DNA of 64,000 nt from Escarpia spicata (taxonomy: Eukaryota; Annelida; Polychaeta; Sabellida; Siboglinidae): positions 60,016,609 to 60,080,608 of the forward strand of contig OZ023205.1 of the NCBI GenBank assembly GCA_963995525.1, written 5' to 3'. This document shows, piece after piece, positions 25,400 through 42,319 of this stretch. A program made the translations under genes and the position numbers. Each line of letters starts with the position of its first letter. Position 1 is the first letter of the stretch. Under the pieces are notes generated by a model. The model was given only the letters and a program-made list of their open reading frames with translations. It was not told the DNA's origin and searched no databases.

Positions 25400-28300
25400 A
25401 CTCGCTTTGGCATCTTTTGTTAGGGAAAGCAGTTTGAAAAGGCCATTTTTAGTACATATAACCCGCTCCATTCAATTTTGCGAACACCATAATTATAATC
25501 AATAGCAGTCTGGCTATACTAAAGGAAAAGTGACCTTGATTAAAATTAACCGACACAGTTGATCAAGCAGTAGGTCTATTAGGCGTAGTCTGTACAGTTT
25601 GCTATTAGGTATATACGTCGATGTTAAATGCAGATTTTACGAAATACTCTCACCGGCAGTAATATCATATTTAGTACATGGGATATCAACTAAAGTGAGT
25701 AAGCAAACTGTGACATTGCGCAACGTTGGCTGTTGAAACTACGCGTCACGTTGTGCTGACTAGTTTGGTTCCATTGTTCTGACCACGAGTGAGCCGGCGT
25801 GAGTCACGGGTGTAATGTCTGTTATCTGGCCCTACATCCAACGCGATAAAAAATTTCTAGTATTTCAATAGAGAGGGGCATGACACTTGACGAAAGACAA
25901 GAAAGGTGCAGCGATCCGAAGGTCAATTTTGCACCAGAAATATCAACTCGGATCAGCAGTTTACCAAATTATCCACTTAAGAATAGAACTTCGATCGACT
26001 TAGGCGGGAGTTGTATTTTTAGAACACCGAATTTTGTTGTTGATTACGATGCTTTTTAGGTCGAGGACCCTCAACTGACTATCCGCTGACACGGAGCTCA
26101 AAGTGTGTGACTCTAATTTGCTTTCCACTGACGCGACGCTCAAAGTGTGTGTGACTCTAGTTGACTTTAATCTGACAAGAAGCTCATAAAGTGTATCTGC
26201 ATATCTGATTCTTCACATATACATATTGCTCGTGGCTCTAATTGACTCTCCACTGACAGGACGCTCAGCAGGTATGGCTCTAACCGACTCTACACTGAAA
26301 GGATGCTCAACAAGCGTGGCTCTAATTGGTCTTTTCATTTACACAAAGGACGTTTCCTCAAACCGGAGCTCCCCTCAAACCAACCGCCGACCACGCTGTT
26401 TCGCCTTCGCATGGCACCTAACGTGTCCTTATTCCCACATTGGCCACCGAGCTTACATAAACTACACCAGGCCACACATTAATGATTATTCCAATACCTT
26501 GTCTGTTTATTCGGTGGACGAACATTCTGGCCAAGGCTATTTACTTGTATTTAGGCTAAGGACGTTCCGGTCGGGTTAAGTAACTATTATCTCGTTAACA
26601 CACTAATGTATTTCAAGATTCTACTTCAGATGTCAAATAATGGAATGTGAAACTGCATTTTACACTTCCTGAATTGTGCGGTGATGCATTATAACCAATT
26701 TATGATGGCTTATTGAATATAATAAACTATAAAAGAAATATCTGGTATGCGGTATACATGTCTTAATGTCATGTGACAAGAACACAAAGCCACATGTGGT
26801 GACCATCACCTGCACTACCGTCGGTACCGCCGCCACCACAACCGGTCACCACTACCACACTCATTATCATAACCTGGAAATTCTCATAACCACACTTGGA
26901 TTTATGTTGCTGTTATTACTCAAACTTTCCGAACCATCCCGTCTTTTAAATGCAAACGTTAAGCGCCGCTACAAAACATAATTCCCCAAAGAGTTACCAA
27001 TGGAGAACCGCTCGTGTGATGGGTGTCGTACAATTGACCTGTTTTGGCATCCCATTTCAGCACTGCCTATCCCCCCTTATCTCTGTCCACTTTCATCTGT
27101 CCTTAATTGATGTCGAACTGTGTCAATTGTACCCACTGGTGCAATGTCCAGCGACGTTAAGGAATTAGACTGGTGTGTGTTAATTAGGAAGACATGACTA
27201 ACAGACATCGTCATCGGTGTCGTCCGTACCCGATGCCCTCCCGTTGATTGTCCCGCTGCGACGCTATCTCTCGCGACAATAGTTCAATGACAATACATAG
27301 CGATTTCTTGACTCAAGCACTATCACGAAATCTGGCCTTTCGTCACAAATACACTATACAGGCGAGTGTCGGCTCTATCTAACACGTAGTGATTAAATAA
27401 GTCCAGCGCTCTTATCAAGGCTATCACCGTGTCTTTCATCGGCCGATTCCCGCGCTCTCTAATCACCTGCGCCAATGTCGTCTGCCGCGCTCTGCGTTCT
27501 GTGATTTGCGCGGGAACGGGCGCGTCATTCAAACAACACGCGCTGACACAGTGCACTGACAGCTGCCTGAATGCCGTCTGCCTTCTCGTCACGCGTGACT
27601 GCCTAGCAGTCTGTTCCCGCCGCGGTAACTGGGTGCACGCTGATACGGTGGAGGCACGGCACGAGTCGGTGGCCGGCCGGGCGGCGGCGGGAACTGTCTG
27701 GTCAACTCCGGGGACGAGTTTCCGCGCTCCAGGAGGTTTCAGACGCACGTGTGTTCTATTATGTACGGAGTCTGGCGGCGGGCATCGAGGTCGCATAAAG
27801 ACTGTGCGTGGAATCGGCGCTCTTGCTACGTTAACGTAATTCCACTGGTAGATTTGTCATTAATCGGATAACTAATTAAATAATTATGGTATAATCATAC
27901 AGGCACCGGGTTGTGTTGGCCAACGATGGTGTCAGCACAGAACACATGTAAAGTAATCCAACCATTATACGTGGATTCAGTGGTCATTCGGTTTCAGTAT
28001 ATATGTCTTTATCACTTCTATACAATTACTATATAAAACAATAATTGTATATTGGAAAACGTCAACCATTATTGTTACTTTTTCATTATAGGAACAAATG
28101 CTGACGACATTGCTAGAATGGTGTGAGGTTTTAGAGAGCTTACGAACAACTATCCACAGGTTATGCGGAACATAATGTGGGCGTAGGGCAGGCATATATA
28201 TTTATTGGTGGAAAGATTATCGGCTTGTAGGCGTGAAGTGTATTTTGCACATCAGAAAGTTAAAGAAACAACGAAGTATTTGAAGCCTGCGTTGTGCCCG

Positions 28301-28960
28301 CCTGTGTATGTGGGTTGACATCGCTGGTAATGAGTGAGAGAAAGAGGGGAGAGGCTGAATGTAGCAGAGCATGTGTGCCGACGGAATATGTGTGTTCGCT
28401 GAAAATATAAAGTGTAACGACAAGACAGAAGGAAGACGAGGATTTAAGAGAAAACATTGAAATAAAGACACACCCGAAAGGAAGGTATTTGGGTGACTGC
28501 GACGCGCAGGACACAACGGAGCATAGCAAATAGAACAGGATGATAGAAGGGGACGATGAAGACCAAATTAAGAAATGCGGTGTTGAGAGTGGAGAAAGAA
28601 CAGAGAGACCCTAGAAAGAACAGGTGTGAAATCAGAGTGGGGGGGGGGGGGGGGGGTGGCAGAAGAGCAAAACAAATGGAGACAAGTCGTTCATAAGGGG
28701 GGGGGGCATAATTTATGATCTGTCCTTTACCCCGTAAAATATTAATGATAAGAGAACAGCATCATAATAGTATTGTTCTGCACACTGAACACGAAGGCAA
28801 AACTGCTCGGTTTAGTCTATATATAATAATGATAGTCTTTCTTCATATCTAGCATTTATATAACACTCAATACCTGCCCCGCACCAGAACTGCTGCGTTA
28901 ACAGGTGGGATCCTAAGCACAGACGTAAAGCACCTCCCATTACAACGGAGATTGTGTGAC
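25400..28960. other. no recognisable gene; one CpG-rich block
   Basis: 27420-27800 is GC- and CpG-rich with overlapping open frames on both strands (136 and 157 codons) and no recognisable domain. G-runs of about 18 and 8 lie at 28640-28657 and 28699-28706. Confidence 0.45.
26080..26335. repeat. degenerate ~50-bp tandem repeat
   Basis: Five or six diverged units sharing GTGGCTCTAATTGACTCTCC and CACTGACAGGACGCTCA-like words. Old and partly decayed. Confidence 0.6.
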
Positions 28961-29439
28961 ATTGACATTGACATTGGCATATGGTCCAGTGGCCTTGTTC
29001 TCGTGTGCCAGTGACCTCGCGCCTGTGGCCTCAACTTTCGCCAACTTTCTCACGCATTCCTATACAAAGCATTAGTGTACGAGGTCCAGACGCGCAGATA
29101 CAATCTCGTATCGACCGTGAGGCTGTACCGAGGTCAGGGGGATCAAGCTGCGATGCTGTAGGTAGCCTTCGTAATCGTGTAGGGTCTAACCCTATGGTAT
29201 ACAGCTTTGGAACCTTTGGAATGTGGAAAATGTCACCGTCACCGGACGCGCCTGCTGGAGTATTACACAGAAATGTGTAACGTATAGAAGGAAATTACGA
29301 ATACCATGAAATGAGCATACAATGTCAAGATGTAGCCGCTATATGTAGGCTTCTGAGTGTAGTCATGCGTAGACGTATTTCCGCTATGGAAGGTATTGTT
29401 GCAGAAAATATATGTCTTCATTTAAAAACTTATCTTTAC

Positions 29440-29625
29440 AACCTTGCTTATCCACCATAACTCCCTAGCGCCTTGACCCATCTGTTGACAACTGGAATGC
29501 TGCTTATGGTTTTTGAGATTGACCAATCCATTTGTTTTGACGCGCCTCTGAGCTTGGTATCCAAGGATTTAAGCGCAATAAAAGTTATCTTATTATTATT
29601 ATTATTATCAAGATTGTAATGATCG
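29440..29625 (+). mobile_element. possible SINE or CR1-type 3' end
   Basis: The plus strand carries a short GCGC-containing segment (AAGCGCAATAAAAG, 29570-29583) followed by an (ATT)6 tail ending about 29608, like the tails at 8697 and 42871. There is no coding content. It may be a SINE sharing its 3' end with CR1-like LINEs, or a very short LINE remnant. Confidence 0.4.
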
Positions 29626-29629
29626 CTGC

Positions 29630-32600
29630 CAGGACAACGACTTGGTGGACTTTCTGACACAGTATTCAGACTTTTAAATGGGATAACAGATATAATATTT
29701 GCTTCGTTACTTTTAGTCAGAGTGTTTTCTTGTTACAGTGTATATCTATTCGAGAATGTTGGAATAACGGTTGGAGGTAGACACAAGTAGAGAGACGGCA
29801 TAAACGGGAATGTTGAACGGATGAAACGGAATAGAACATAAATGTTAGATGGGTGGACAGACATAGAGGAAGAATCAAAGAATGCGATCAGAGCACAAGT
29901 ACAAACATCCGTTTTGAATTTATTTGTGTCGTTGGCCCTAAATATTCCCTAGAAATGAATCCTTTTTGATGTAGGAAACTACGACGTAATCGCCTGGACG
30001 TATATACAACAAGACAAATCTGTTATCAGCTCATTCCTCAAGCGAGCGTAACGAAAGCCGTGCGTGTAAACTGTATTATTGATGCGCTTCGTGGCTAATT
30101 AATTAGCACGACGTCAAATCGGTGCAAGCCAACGCGTATTCGGACGTGAGCGATATTTAACAGACGCCCTCGCTTCGTTTGCGTCCGTTGCCAGTGACAT
30201 CAACAGACGGCCAGGCCAGTGTTTACTAACTGATTCCGCGAAATGTCACGTGCAAGTGCGTATAGTCTATGAATCGCAGTAGGAGTTTTGATAGAATGCG
30301 CAATAAAGAGATGCGCCCAGCTTGAATTGTATCGATATACGTCGCGATGCTAAAGTACGTCAGATAGAGGTACTAAAAATAGAAATATAAACATCCAATG
30401 CTAAAAATATTAAAGTTAGCGCAGCGCGGTTTGTTCATAAATCGATGCGGTGATTGATCGTGTCTGCTTAGTACCTGCGTTGAAACCAAATCTCCACCAG
30501 CTTTCGTCAACACGCGTACGCACACCGGCCGTTGCTAAGGAACGCAGCGCAGATAAAGAAATGGAAAAAGAGAGTTTTGTCCGTGACGTCCTTCGCAAAG
30601 CAACACTATCGGTCTACAGTTCCATTGACGTCATACCAAAGTCATCGCCACGTTTGATTTTTCTGCCTTGTAAACATAACCGTTACGAAGGTTCTACAGT
30701 GCGTTTCTGGTTATGTTAAACGTTTGTGGGAGTTAAGAATGAGTTACATAAGAACAAACCGCGCGGCAGTTTTTTACAGATGCTATCGGAACCCCCTCGT
30801 TATAAAAATATATTCTAATATTATACATAGTGGGTCTCTGGGTATATACATGATTACCGATATGATGGTAGGACGAGTTAAATCGGTATATTACTAGCAA
30901 TAAGAACAAAACGAGAAAGTATTCCGAAACGCAATTATGCAGTGTTCCTAAAATAACTCGTCTTCTAACCGATCTCACCTAAATATAGACGCCTAGAACA
31001 GAGACGAGCCTTAGGCTTTGCCACACACCATTCGTGCATCTCGCCTCCGACAGCATGATAAATATTCCTCGTTTTGACAGTCGTCTGGATCGGATGATAC
31101 GGAAAGGCTGGAAAACAAACTAGCCACCAAACAGCCATCGTTAGCACCTATACCTCGTCACAGTTAACGTTACCATGCCAACGCCAGAGTGGTCTACACT
31201 TCAACGAATCGTTATTCGACCGTGACGCAGTTACCCAAATGTTTGCGATCATTCCTGATATAGAACATCATATTTCCCAATTGTTCACGGTTCGCTTCTT
31301 TTGTGTTGCAAAGTATACACGTAGACCCCTTTTATGCACGGTCCATCTTCCATATGTAGGCGACATAGAACGTCATCTACGATAACTTCCGCATGTTCTG
31401 TTTTTCTTAATGCCAACCCCTCTGACGCCCTTGAATTCCCTGAATAGTGCAACTGATTCGGTCAATGTTCATTTTTTTTGCAAACTGGTAGAACAAATGC
31501 AATTGTGTTAACGCACCGAACGCACTTGGCGTGTCCGAAAACGTCTCGTTGGCTCTATCGAAGTCTCAACACAGTAGAAGTATTTAATTAATCTATCATT
31601 TTAACGGCGTGACATAGGGGTGTAATTATAACATGAATAAATGGGAAATTTGAAAGGAAGCAAGAGTTGTGCAGTACGAAATCAACAGTGCGATGGACTA
31701 AGCTTACACGTGCGCCAAAGTCTACAACGTCATAGTAAGTAGATGCACTGGTCGCCAGGGAATTTACCGAAAAATCACCAAGCGTCGTGTGAGGAATTGT
31801 TTTCAACGCGCCACGCTCAGTGGAAATTCCCCAAAACACCTCGTTTCGCAGGGCGTCCACGCCGTAAAGCAGCTAGGGCGATAAATTCCCGGACACAGAT
31901 CTGTAGGTGGGTTATACAAGTGGACATATTTTTAACACCAATAAAGAAATCAGCTTCTTTGTGCAAACGTACATCCAGACGACTCTAAATATGGAACGGA
32001 GTTATGCCACATCTGATGGATGGCGTTGTCAACGTTGACCGTTCGCCTTTGAAGTCCGAATGAAAAACGGCAGACGAAAATATGCAGCACATCAGTGGAG
32101 GAGAGCTGCTCTCCGGGAATACTAATGTTATATACGGCTTCAACAGGTGAACCCAGACACCTGTTTAGCACTAGGCCGATATTGGACCCGGGTTTTTATG
32201 CTTATGAAGTAGGCCTACCGGTGTATCTACTTCAGTACAGTCAGGTTTGTTCCAATTTAGTTATAAGTATCACCTGTAGTTGGGTCAGTGTTCCCCTTCC
32301 TCCTACCTTCCAATAATACCACGCATGGTTAATATTATCGGTTAGTGACATTCCATTTGCCATAGGTAGCTTATTACCGGGATGCAGCTTTTTTGTACAT
32401 TAATTATTTTTTTATTGTTGTATTACAAAGAAATGGACTACTTCTTTTCACACAAAAGTATCCGTGTCTCTATTCTTCCACCAACGGCCAATATCCCTTT
32501 CATATTGTGCCATCTAATTCAATATAAGGTATGTATAATTGTTCAGAGTTAATTATTATACCAAGCTTCAACCACTAAACCGGACGTCTAACCATACCAA

Positions 32601-33530
32601 GCATACGACGAAGACGTAATGTCTGCATGACGAATTATGAAACTTGTGTGTTTACAAAATCGTTATTATTCGTTCATAATAAATTTGGAAACGAAATGTA
32701 CTCTTATTAATTTTCTAAGCACCGCAAAATTGGTGTCATAATATTAACGAATGTATCCGAAGTAACGTGGTGACATTAAAAATGTATGTTGTATTCGATT
32801 CACGATGGATGGGTAGTTTTGCCGATTCATACTGACTCGCGCGTGTGTATACGGTGGACTAGTATATGCACGTAGGTGTGAGTGCACGAATCACGACCGA
32901 CTGAAGCCCGGGGGAATCGCGCCGTAACAGCGGGGCCTATCTTTGTACACAATCTCGCTGGCAGGATTGAGGTCAACAAAGCAACGAAGTCGTGGAAACA
33001 AACATGCCACCGAGGTGTCGCGCTCACACAATAGGGCAGGTTGACAGAGTTGGGCAAAGTTCACGGTCCTTCCTTGGAACACTGGAGCCGACCGCTACCT
33101 GGTACCCCGTCTAGCCGCAGACTATCTACAGATGGAACATCTGCTGTGGCCAACTTCAACTGTCTAGCTACAATATCTCCGTGTCTAGCGGATGTGCCGC
33201 TGCACCTGTTAGTCCACATCTCAGGAGACTGAAAGCCAACTAGGTTGGGTTGTAGGTCTGATATTTTGGAAACAAGTATTCTTGGCTTGCTCATATTTCA
33301 AGTTTTTTTGCGGTGGCACCAAGGCGCTCATAAGACTTGACATAGTGGACGGTTACCCATCAACGTTAGCTTGGTTCACCCCTCTCAATTAGTGACAATT
33401 CACACATACCCCTTGGGCAAATAGCAGGCACAAGTTAAAAATACCCAAAGGTCATAGTCAGCTGGGACACAAAATCTTGATACTAATACAGCGATTGGAT
33501 TAATAAAGATGCACAAAACACAGATGTATA
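29630..33530. other. no recognisable gene
   Basis: About 3.9 kb of unique AT-rich sequence beyond the PIM 3' end. Scattered open frames of 60-90 codons carry no known motif. Confidence 0.5.
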
Positions 33531-33534
33531 ATAT

Positions 33535-34951
33535 TCATACAAAATTCTCCTGTGTATTTATTACATTTATAAAAAATACACTATTTTATGTACAATTGCA
33601 ACAAGACATTGGAGGTATTGCGCCAGGACCCGTCACCCTTGCGGGGAGGGTCCTGTAGTCTTCGACAGACAACGCAACACGCTACCTACTAAAATGCATC
33701 TACAGAACTGCAAAGGCTAAAACAGATAACTAAAAGTTGCAGAGAAGAGTTGGTCATAAATAAAGCTGCGATTTGTACAAGCGCTGAGAAACTGAACCAG
33801 CAGGCACCGAGAGTAATCTTCAGTATATATATACATATATATATACACACACGTTATGTTACACAGGCCGAGCACCATCCAACCCTACTCGCAATAACTT
33901 ATATTAGTATTTACATTGCCGTCCCTGGCACTACAATCATTGAGGTGCGGCCTAGATAACACAAAACGGTGTGTTCCAGCTCTGAAACTAACACAGAATG
34001 AAATCTCGAGGCGATACCGAGACACCGGCACTCCGCAGGTTATCAACAATAAATACAACTACAATGATGTGAAACGACCAAGCTTATGCGCTTGTTATAC
34101 AACTGGTACTTCACACCAACAGAGATGATATCGATGCTAAAACAGGACAATGAGAGCCTACGTTCAACACACCTGGAATGGACGACTTCATCTGACAAAT
34201 ACATTCGGCCAGTTCATAACGAAAGCCTGCTAAATAAATAATGATGATGATACCGACGAAAGTGACCGCAGTCACAACACAATGACACTCATAAGTTACT
34301 TATGGTGAAAACAACATAATTGAGCAAATCGTCTGTGCCCCTTGTGACGAAACGTGACGGTATGAACCCCGACACGGCGTCAGACACACTGTCCTGTCAC
34401 CATGATGGCGACAAACTGTTAGTAGTGATAACTCGAACGTCGGAAGACACGAGCCGACATGCCACCCACCAGGGGGCAAGGCAGCACATCCAGGTCACTC
34501 TTGCATTGTTCTTGCATTATTTTTAAAAATGGCACCTATATTTTCAGTTCAGTCTGCATATTTATCCGTGCAATATGCCGAACGCAGTCCATCAATTTCA
34601 CACACACCCGTTGACGCGGCAGTAGTTAGCGAGCGGGTCCCTTGCACACCCGCAAATCGGAGGCTATTTTTGGCACTAGTCCATTTCGCTTTTGCAGTCG
34701 TCATTGCTCTGAGAACAGTTCTTTTGGAATAGCACTGACACAGCCGATTGACGCAGCTACATCCACCACCGTCGCCGCCGACACGCTGTTTGTCGAGTTG
34801 AGCTGCGAGCACCCAACATGGCGCCACCTCACGGTGAGTCACTACACCGACCCGATAGACACTGTGCGTGTCAGTCAGTAATTCCCTAGCTGGCACAACG
34901 CCACCGCCACTGTATCACACCAGCAGTGGTGACACGCGACGACGTTACAGT
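33535..34951 (-). other. probable PIM 3' untranslated region
   Basis: About 1.4 kb after the PIM stop with no plausible coding frame on the minus strand. A minus-strand AATAAA is present at 33562-33557. A short stem (AGGACCC paired with GGGTCCT, about 33612-33651) lies near its distal end. Long AU-rich 3' UTRs are usual for PIM mRNAs, but the end point here is inferred from the signal alone. Confidence 0.4.
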
Positions 34952-37900
34952 TCATATACTTTCCCGACTACCCCCGGAAGACGAGCTGTCGAGCGACCGA
35001 CAATCGCTGTGCTGACTGTCCGAAGCCAACGAGTGGTCGCTGACGATAGTCGCCTGCACCCACGGATGGTTCAGCACCTCGCTGATGCATGGTCGGTCTT
35101 GTGGTTTCACTGACAGACATTTCTGGATGAGGTCCTTCACTTCTGTAACGCACAACACAAAATATTATACAACATGTCGCAAGTACAAGTTTCATCTTTA
35201 AAAAGTATTACCTGTTTGCCCAAAATTACACACCAAAGTTAATGAAAGCTGTGGATAATAACATGCTCTTATCAAACAACTTACACCAATGTGAGGTTTC
35301 CATGTTAGTGTTAGTATTCAAGTTATGATACTAAACAACTGACCTCGCCAGAAAATCACAATAAAAACACTTATACAAATGTTACAAACATCAAAATCCC
35401 AGATATAAACACAGGTGTGGAGATGAATGGGAAGCTTACCTGCTGAAAGCTTGCCCTTGAAGTGGATGCTAGCCTTGACAATCTGCTCGTCATGCTCAAA
35501 GGGAATATCGCCACACACCATGTCGAAGAGCAGTATTCCGAGCGCCCAGACTGTAGCAGGTCGGCCGTGGTAGCGATGCAAACGAATCCACTCCGGAGGA
35601 CTGTAGACACGTGTGCCTGAAACATGCAAACATTCATGTCATCTACCCGTTGGCACAATCCAGATCACACCCATTATGGTAATTCTTCACCAACTGGCCA
35701 TAACCAGTCATGTAATTAAGCCAGCAGATGTTGATCAACACAGCTTAAATGAGATCCGACGATAGTCACAATTTGGTAATTTATTAAATTATATTCCAGC
35801 CAAAACATGGTTAGTCATCAATGTGTCACAAATTAATGAAATACCGGTGACACACAAGACTGACCAGAGGTCACTGGCCCCATACTAGGACACCTAACTA
35901 GCCACGGCAGTGTACATACATGGACAGCTCCGTGGCAGTTCCCTAGCTGGCTTCTCGAGTATTCCACAATTAGTATTCCTGGCAACGAGCCATTTCTAGT
36001 AGAGTAGTGGCCATTAGGCCGGCTGGATCACTTTGGCCTTGTATGTTTAACACAGCACTTGCCCATCTCACATTTCTACCTCGTTACTGCTCCCAAAATA
36101 ATTGAATGAACCGAATAAAATTACCTATGCACTGGATGACATTAAATTCCACATTACTATAGTGATAAATGTACAGTGAAAAAAAGCCATTTTCACAATA
36201 CATGGCTTACGTCAAACGATCTGCATGAAGGGCCAGACTGGCTATCATCTTACATATCACGCGTCAGATTTATGCTCTACTTCGGTGAATGGAAATGGAG
36301 ACAGGTATTAAAGGTGATAAAGTGCTGACGAACAGTTGTTAAGTTTGGCACCTAGATGCGATAACCTCAAATTCGCTACAGCAGGTGTTATTCACACAGG
36401 TCCAGACAGCTGCTTTTTTTAAAGAAATTAGACGATACATTTTATAGATGTACCAGCACAAATGTCCAAGAAATTTTATCTCCTAGTTTTAAATACAACA
36501 CAAGACGAAACACTTCAGAATGCTTACCGTCAAAATCTGTGTAGACTGTGTCCTTGAGGTAGGAACCCGAGCCAAAGTCGATTATTTTCAGCTGGTTTGT
36601 GTCGAGATTTACGAGGATGTTCTCGTCCTTGATGTCACGATGGACGACGCCCGCCTTCTCGATGGCTATCACTGTGTGCAGAATCTGTATGAAGAACTCG
36701 CGTGCGATGTTTTCCGATAGTGGGCCTTTCTCTGTGATGTAGTCAAAGAGGTCCTTCACGGGTTCTGGACGCTCCATCACCATGATGAAGCTGTCGGACT
36801 TCTCGTAGTAGTCCAACAGTTTGATGACACCCTCGATGTGCCCCGCCTTCTTCATGAGGCAAATTTCGATGGGAACGACACGACCATCCATCTAACAGAA
36901 AGAAATCAAAACCGTAAACTCAATGTTTTTCACTCAAACATTATGATCAAGAAATTCTAGAATTGTCTCATAGACCTGTGGATTAGCAGTGTTCATTTGG
37001 TTCCTGAGTTTTAGCTAAATATTTCTGCAATTACACTTGTTTTCAATGATTAATAAAAAGAAGAAATACATATGCTATATTGTTTAAACACACTTAGCTG
37101 CACTGATTAGAAATGTTGCGGTTTCATTTCAAAACTGAAAACCTAAAGAATAAACAGGGCTGAATAGAATAGGTCAGGCCTTCATTTTTAAAAAGGAGAC
37201 TAACAATAATTATTAATTCCAAACACATTAAAGCCAACACAGAATAATATTATGGTAAACATAACTATTTATAAACATAACGAAACGACATTCCAAGACT
37301 CATTACAACACGAGCGGAGGGTTTCCACAATTACTAATATTAGTCATCAGGGTACATTGAAAAGCCATTTATAGAACTCGGAACAACCCCCGGGTTGCAT
37401 TGAGTGAACAACACCCAGCGCGTGTGGAATGACGCAGGCCGTGAGAAAGTGCCCCACTAAACAATCGAAGGAATTTACGAACGTGGCAACTGATTGTGAA
37501 TTCAAGTAGCATTTGCATTGTTAGTCAAAGCGTACCATTCAGTGACCCACACACCCCGAGAATTTCGAGTCGCGGCCACCCCCACCCCACATTGTTAATG
37601 TGCGTCTGACCAAGACAGGGCCGCACCTTCTGTCTGGCGCGGAGGAACGACTTAGCTCGCAGCTGCCAGAGACTCCAAAAACCTAACTAAACATTGAAGC
37701 CACGTCACCAATTGGATTTTGACTATTTTTACGGTTTCCGTGAGCTAAGAATGCCAAACAATCAGTCAACAGCCAATCCATATAGAAACTGCGACTGTCA
37801 ATATTGACATGTACGCCATTGACACCGTGATATGCCATATGTCAGAAATGCTCACGAAAATAGTTGAATTATATTAGGCGTCCGACACCGCTACATATTC

Positions 37901-38532
37901 CGTAGAATGTTAGAATGCATTAAACATATTTAAATTACATAAACTATGTATGAGAGTAGATATAAACTCATGCTTACATGCACCCATTCTGTAACTTTGT
38001 CCTTTGATACATGTTTGATGGCCACCTGAAACAAAATAAAATACACTGAATACCATGATTTTATTTGTATTATTCAATGCAGTATTTTAAAACGATTGTG
38101 AACAGTCATTTTCAACTACTCAATAACTTTGAAGACTTGAATTCACACCATCAATATGGTTACATATGGAGGAAAACATTCGAAGGTCGCCACTGCCACT
38201 GCACGCTAACTTACCAATTTTCCATCTTTCCGTCTGGTTCCAGCATACACAGTTCCGAATCCACCACTTCCCAGTACGTGTTCAACGGAATACGCTTTCT
38301 CGAAGCCGAAGGCGTCTTTCTCTTTCACTGTAAAAAGAAACATGTCGGGGTTGAGAGTAAGTTCAGGTACCACGCCGTCTGGCGCGCACGAGGCATTCGA
38401 CACAAATCGCGACACGCAGTCTGGAAACAGCAAATTCACGCGCGCGCGAACACACTTCATTTTCTTACCTTTCTCCTCCTTCACACTTCCACTGCGGAAT
38501 ACATTCAGATTACTAATCTTCCGTGCCAGCAT
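34952..38532 (-). CDS. PIM: PIM-family serine/threonine protein kinase, complete, six coding exons
   Basis: Exons (minus strand): 38532-38469, 38327-38215, 38025-37978, 36891-36528, 35616-35440, 35142-34952 (TGA at 34954-34952). All introns are GT-AG and the phases join into one 318-residue frame; human PIM1 has 313. Visible motifs: glycine loop GSGGFGTVY (41-49), VAIK lysine K63, helix-C glutamate E84, hinge ERPEP (115-119) with the extra proline that marks PIM kinases, catalytic loop HRDIKDEN (159-166), DFG (180-182), YSPPEW (201-206), and [14 protein letters not shown] in the C-lobe. The start MLARKISNL resembles the vertebrate PIM start; an upstream in-frame ATG at 38619 is possible. The Ser-rich tail after HPW (from about 285) is not conserved. 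PIM kinases are constitutively active and controlled mainly by transcription and mRNA or protein turnover. The invertebrate gene cannot be assigned to PIM1, 2 or 3. The family call is very secure. Confidence 0.96.
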
Positions 38533-38959
38533 CTTTGACATACTGGTAGGCGATGAAAACATAGCTTGTGAACACGAGCGAAGTTGTACCTCCAATCCGT
38601 ACGCCTCGTGAATTTTCAAAACACTGGCCTGTATTACTACGAACGTTAGGGCGTATTGTTGTTATATCCATCAACATATCACTCCGCCTGCATAGTACGC
38701 TGAGTTGGCTCTCTGCCAACCGCGCGCTAACCGCACCAAACTATTTATTGGTAGCATATTTTAGTGTGGAATAGACATGAATATATACATACTTGTTTGT
38801 CTCTTCAAAATCGCCATCATAATCATTTTATAGCGGTGCAATTGTTTTATAGTGCGCCCCAGACATAGATCTATTTTCGCGCAAGAACAAAATGTCTACC
38901 CTGGGGTCGTGAAAGGAGCTGGCACAGTTCCAATAGACACCGAGCCATTTTGACATGGG

Positions 38960-39130
38960 CATTGTTGTCATTGGTGCAGCCAATAGGGCGCCAATTTCTG
39001 GAACGCCAGGAATGTGGGTCAACCAATGAACGGCCAGACAGTCTGCGCGGCGGGAGATTCCCTCCGACAATCAAAACCAGGCGTCCAATGAGATTACAAA
39101 CGCGTCTATCGCGCGAAATAGATGAATGAC
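38960..39130 (-). promoter_or_regulatory. probable PIM promoter region with CCAAT boxes and a kappaB-like site
   Basis: GC-rich stretch 430-600 bases upstream of the PIM start codon. It contains CCAAT at 38980, 38991, 39023 and 39085 and the inverse ATTGG at 38970, plus GGGAGATTCCC (39052-39062), which fits the NF-kappaB consensus GGGRNNYYCC, and an E2F-like GCGGGAAA near 39136. It also holds several CpG-rich words. Clustered CCAAT boxes in a GC-rich block next to a first exon are typical of a promoter. No TATA box is obvious and the transcription start is not known. Confidence 0.5.
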
Positions 39131-39239
39131 GTCCGCGGGAAAGCGGTGTCGGAAAAGCGCGCCAAGTATTGCGGAAGCTGCACAGTTTGAAATCGATTCG
39201 TTCTATTTTCAGATGAAGAAGTGGTTTAATGAGTGGCAT

Positions 39240-41880
<2,641 letters not shown>

Positions 41881-41889
41881 CATAATCTT

Positions 41890-42235
41890 TACCATTATGC
41901 TGACGACACGGGCATATTTATTCAAGGCAACACTATTCACGAAATGAAAAATGCACTGAACTCTGAAATTAAAAAATATCTCTGGCTTAAAATTAATAAA
42001 CTTTCTTTGAATATACAGAAAACTGATACGATGACCTTTACTAATATGATCAGTGCAAGAGAGAAGGGTAATAACATTTGCATAGACTGCATAAAACTAT
42101 TCACACTGTACACGAGATAAAGTTTTTGGGTCTGCTTATAAATAATAACTTGAAGTGGAGCGCACACATGAAATATATAAAAAATAAAATTTCTACGAAT
42201 ATTGCTAGTATAAAAAGGTGACAAACAAATTAGAT
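41890..42235 (+). mobile_element. decayed non-LTR reverse transcriptase fragment
   Basis: The plus strand reads HYADDTGIFIQGNTIHEM and then KINKLSLNIQKTDTMTF, the YADD catalytic box and following region of a jockey/CR1-type reverse transcriptase. After a stop and frameshift comes NNNLKWSAHMKYIKNKIS, the next conserved block. It is a short, dead fragment of about 350 bases. Confidence 0.75.
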
Positions 42236-42319
42236 AATAAATCTTTGTTAAACCTATATTACATGTTTTTAATTTATACCCGTATATCAACGGTAATATC
42301 GTCTAGGATTGGTATAGAC

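Noticed and set aside
36520..36720. Plus-strand frame opposite a PIM exon
   Set aside because: Shadow of the kinase exon on the other strand.
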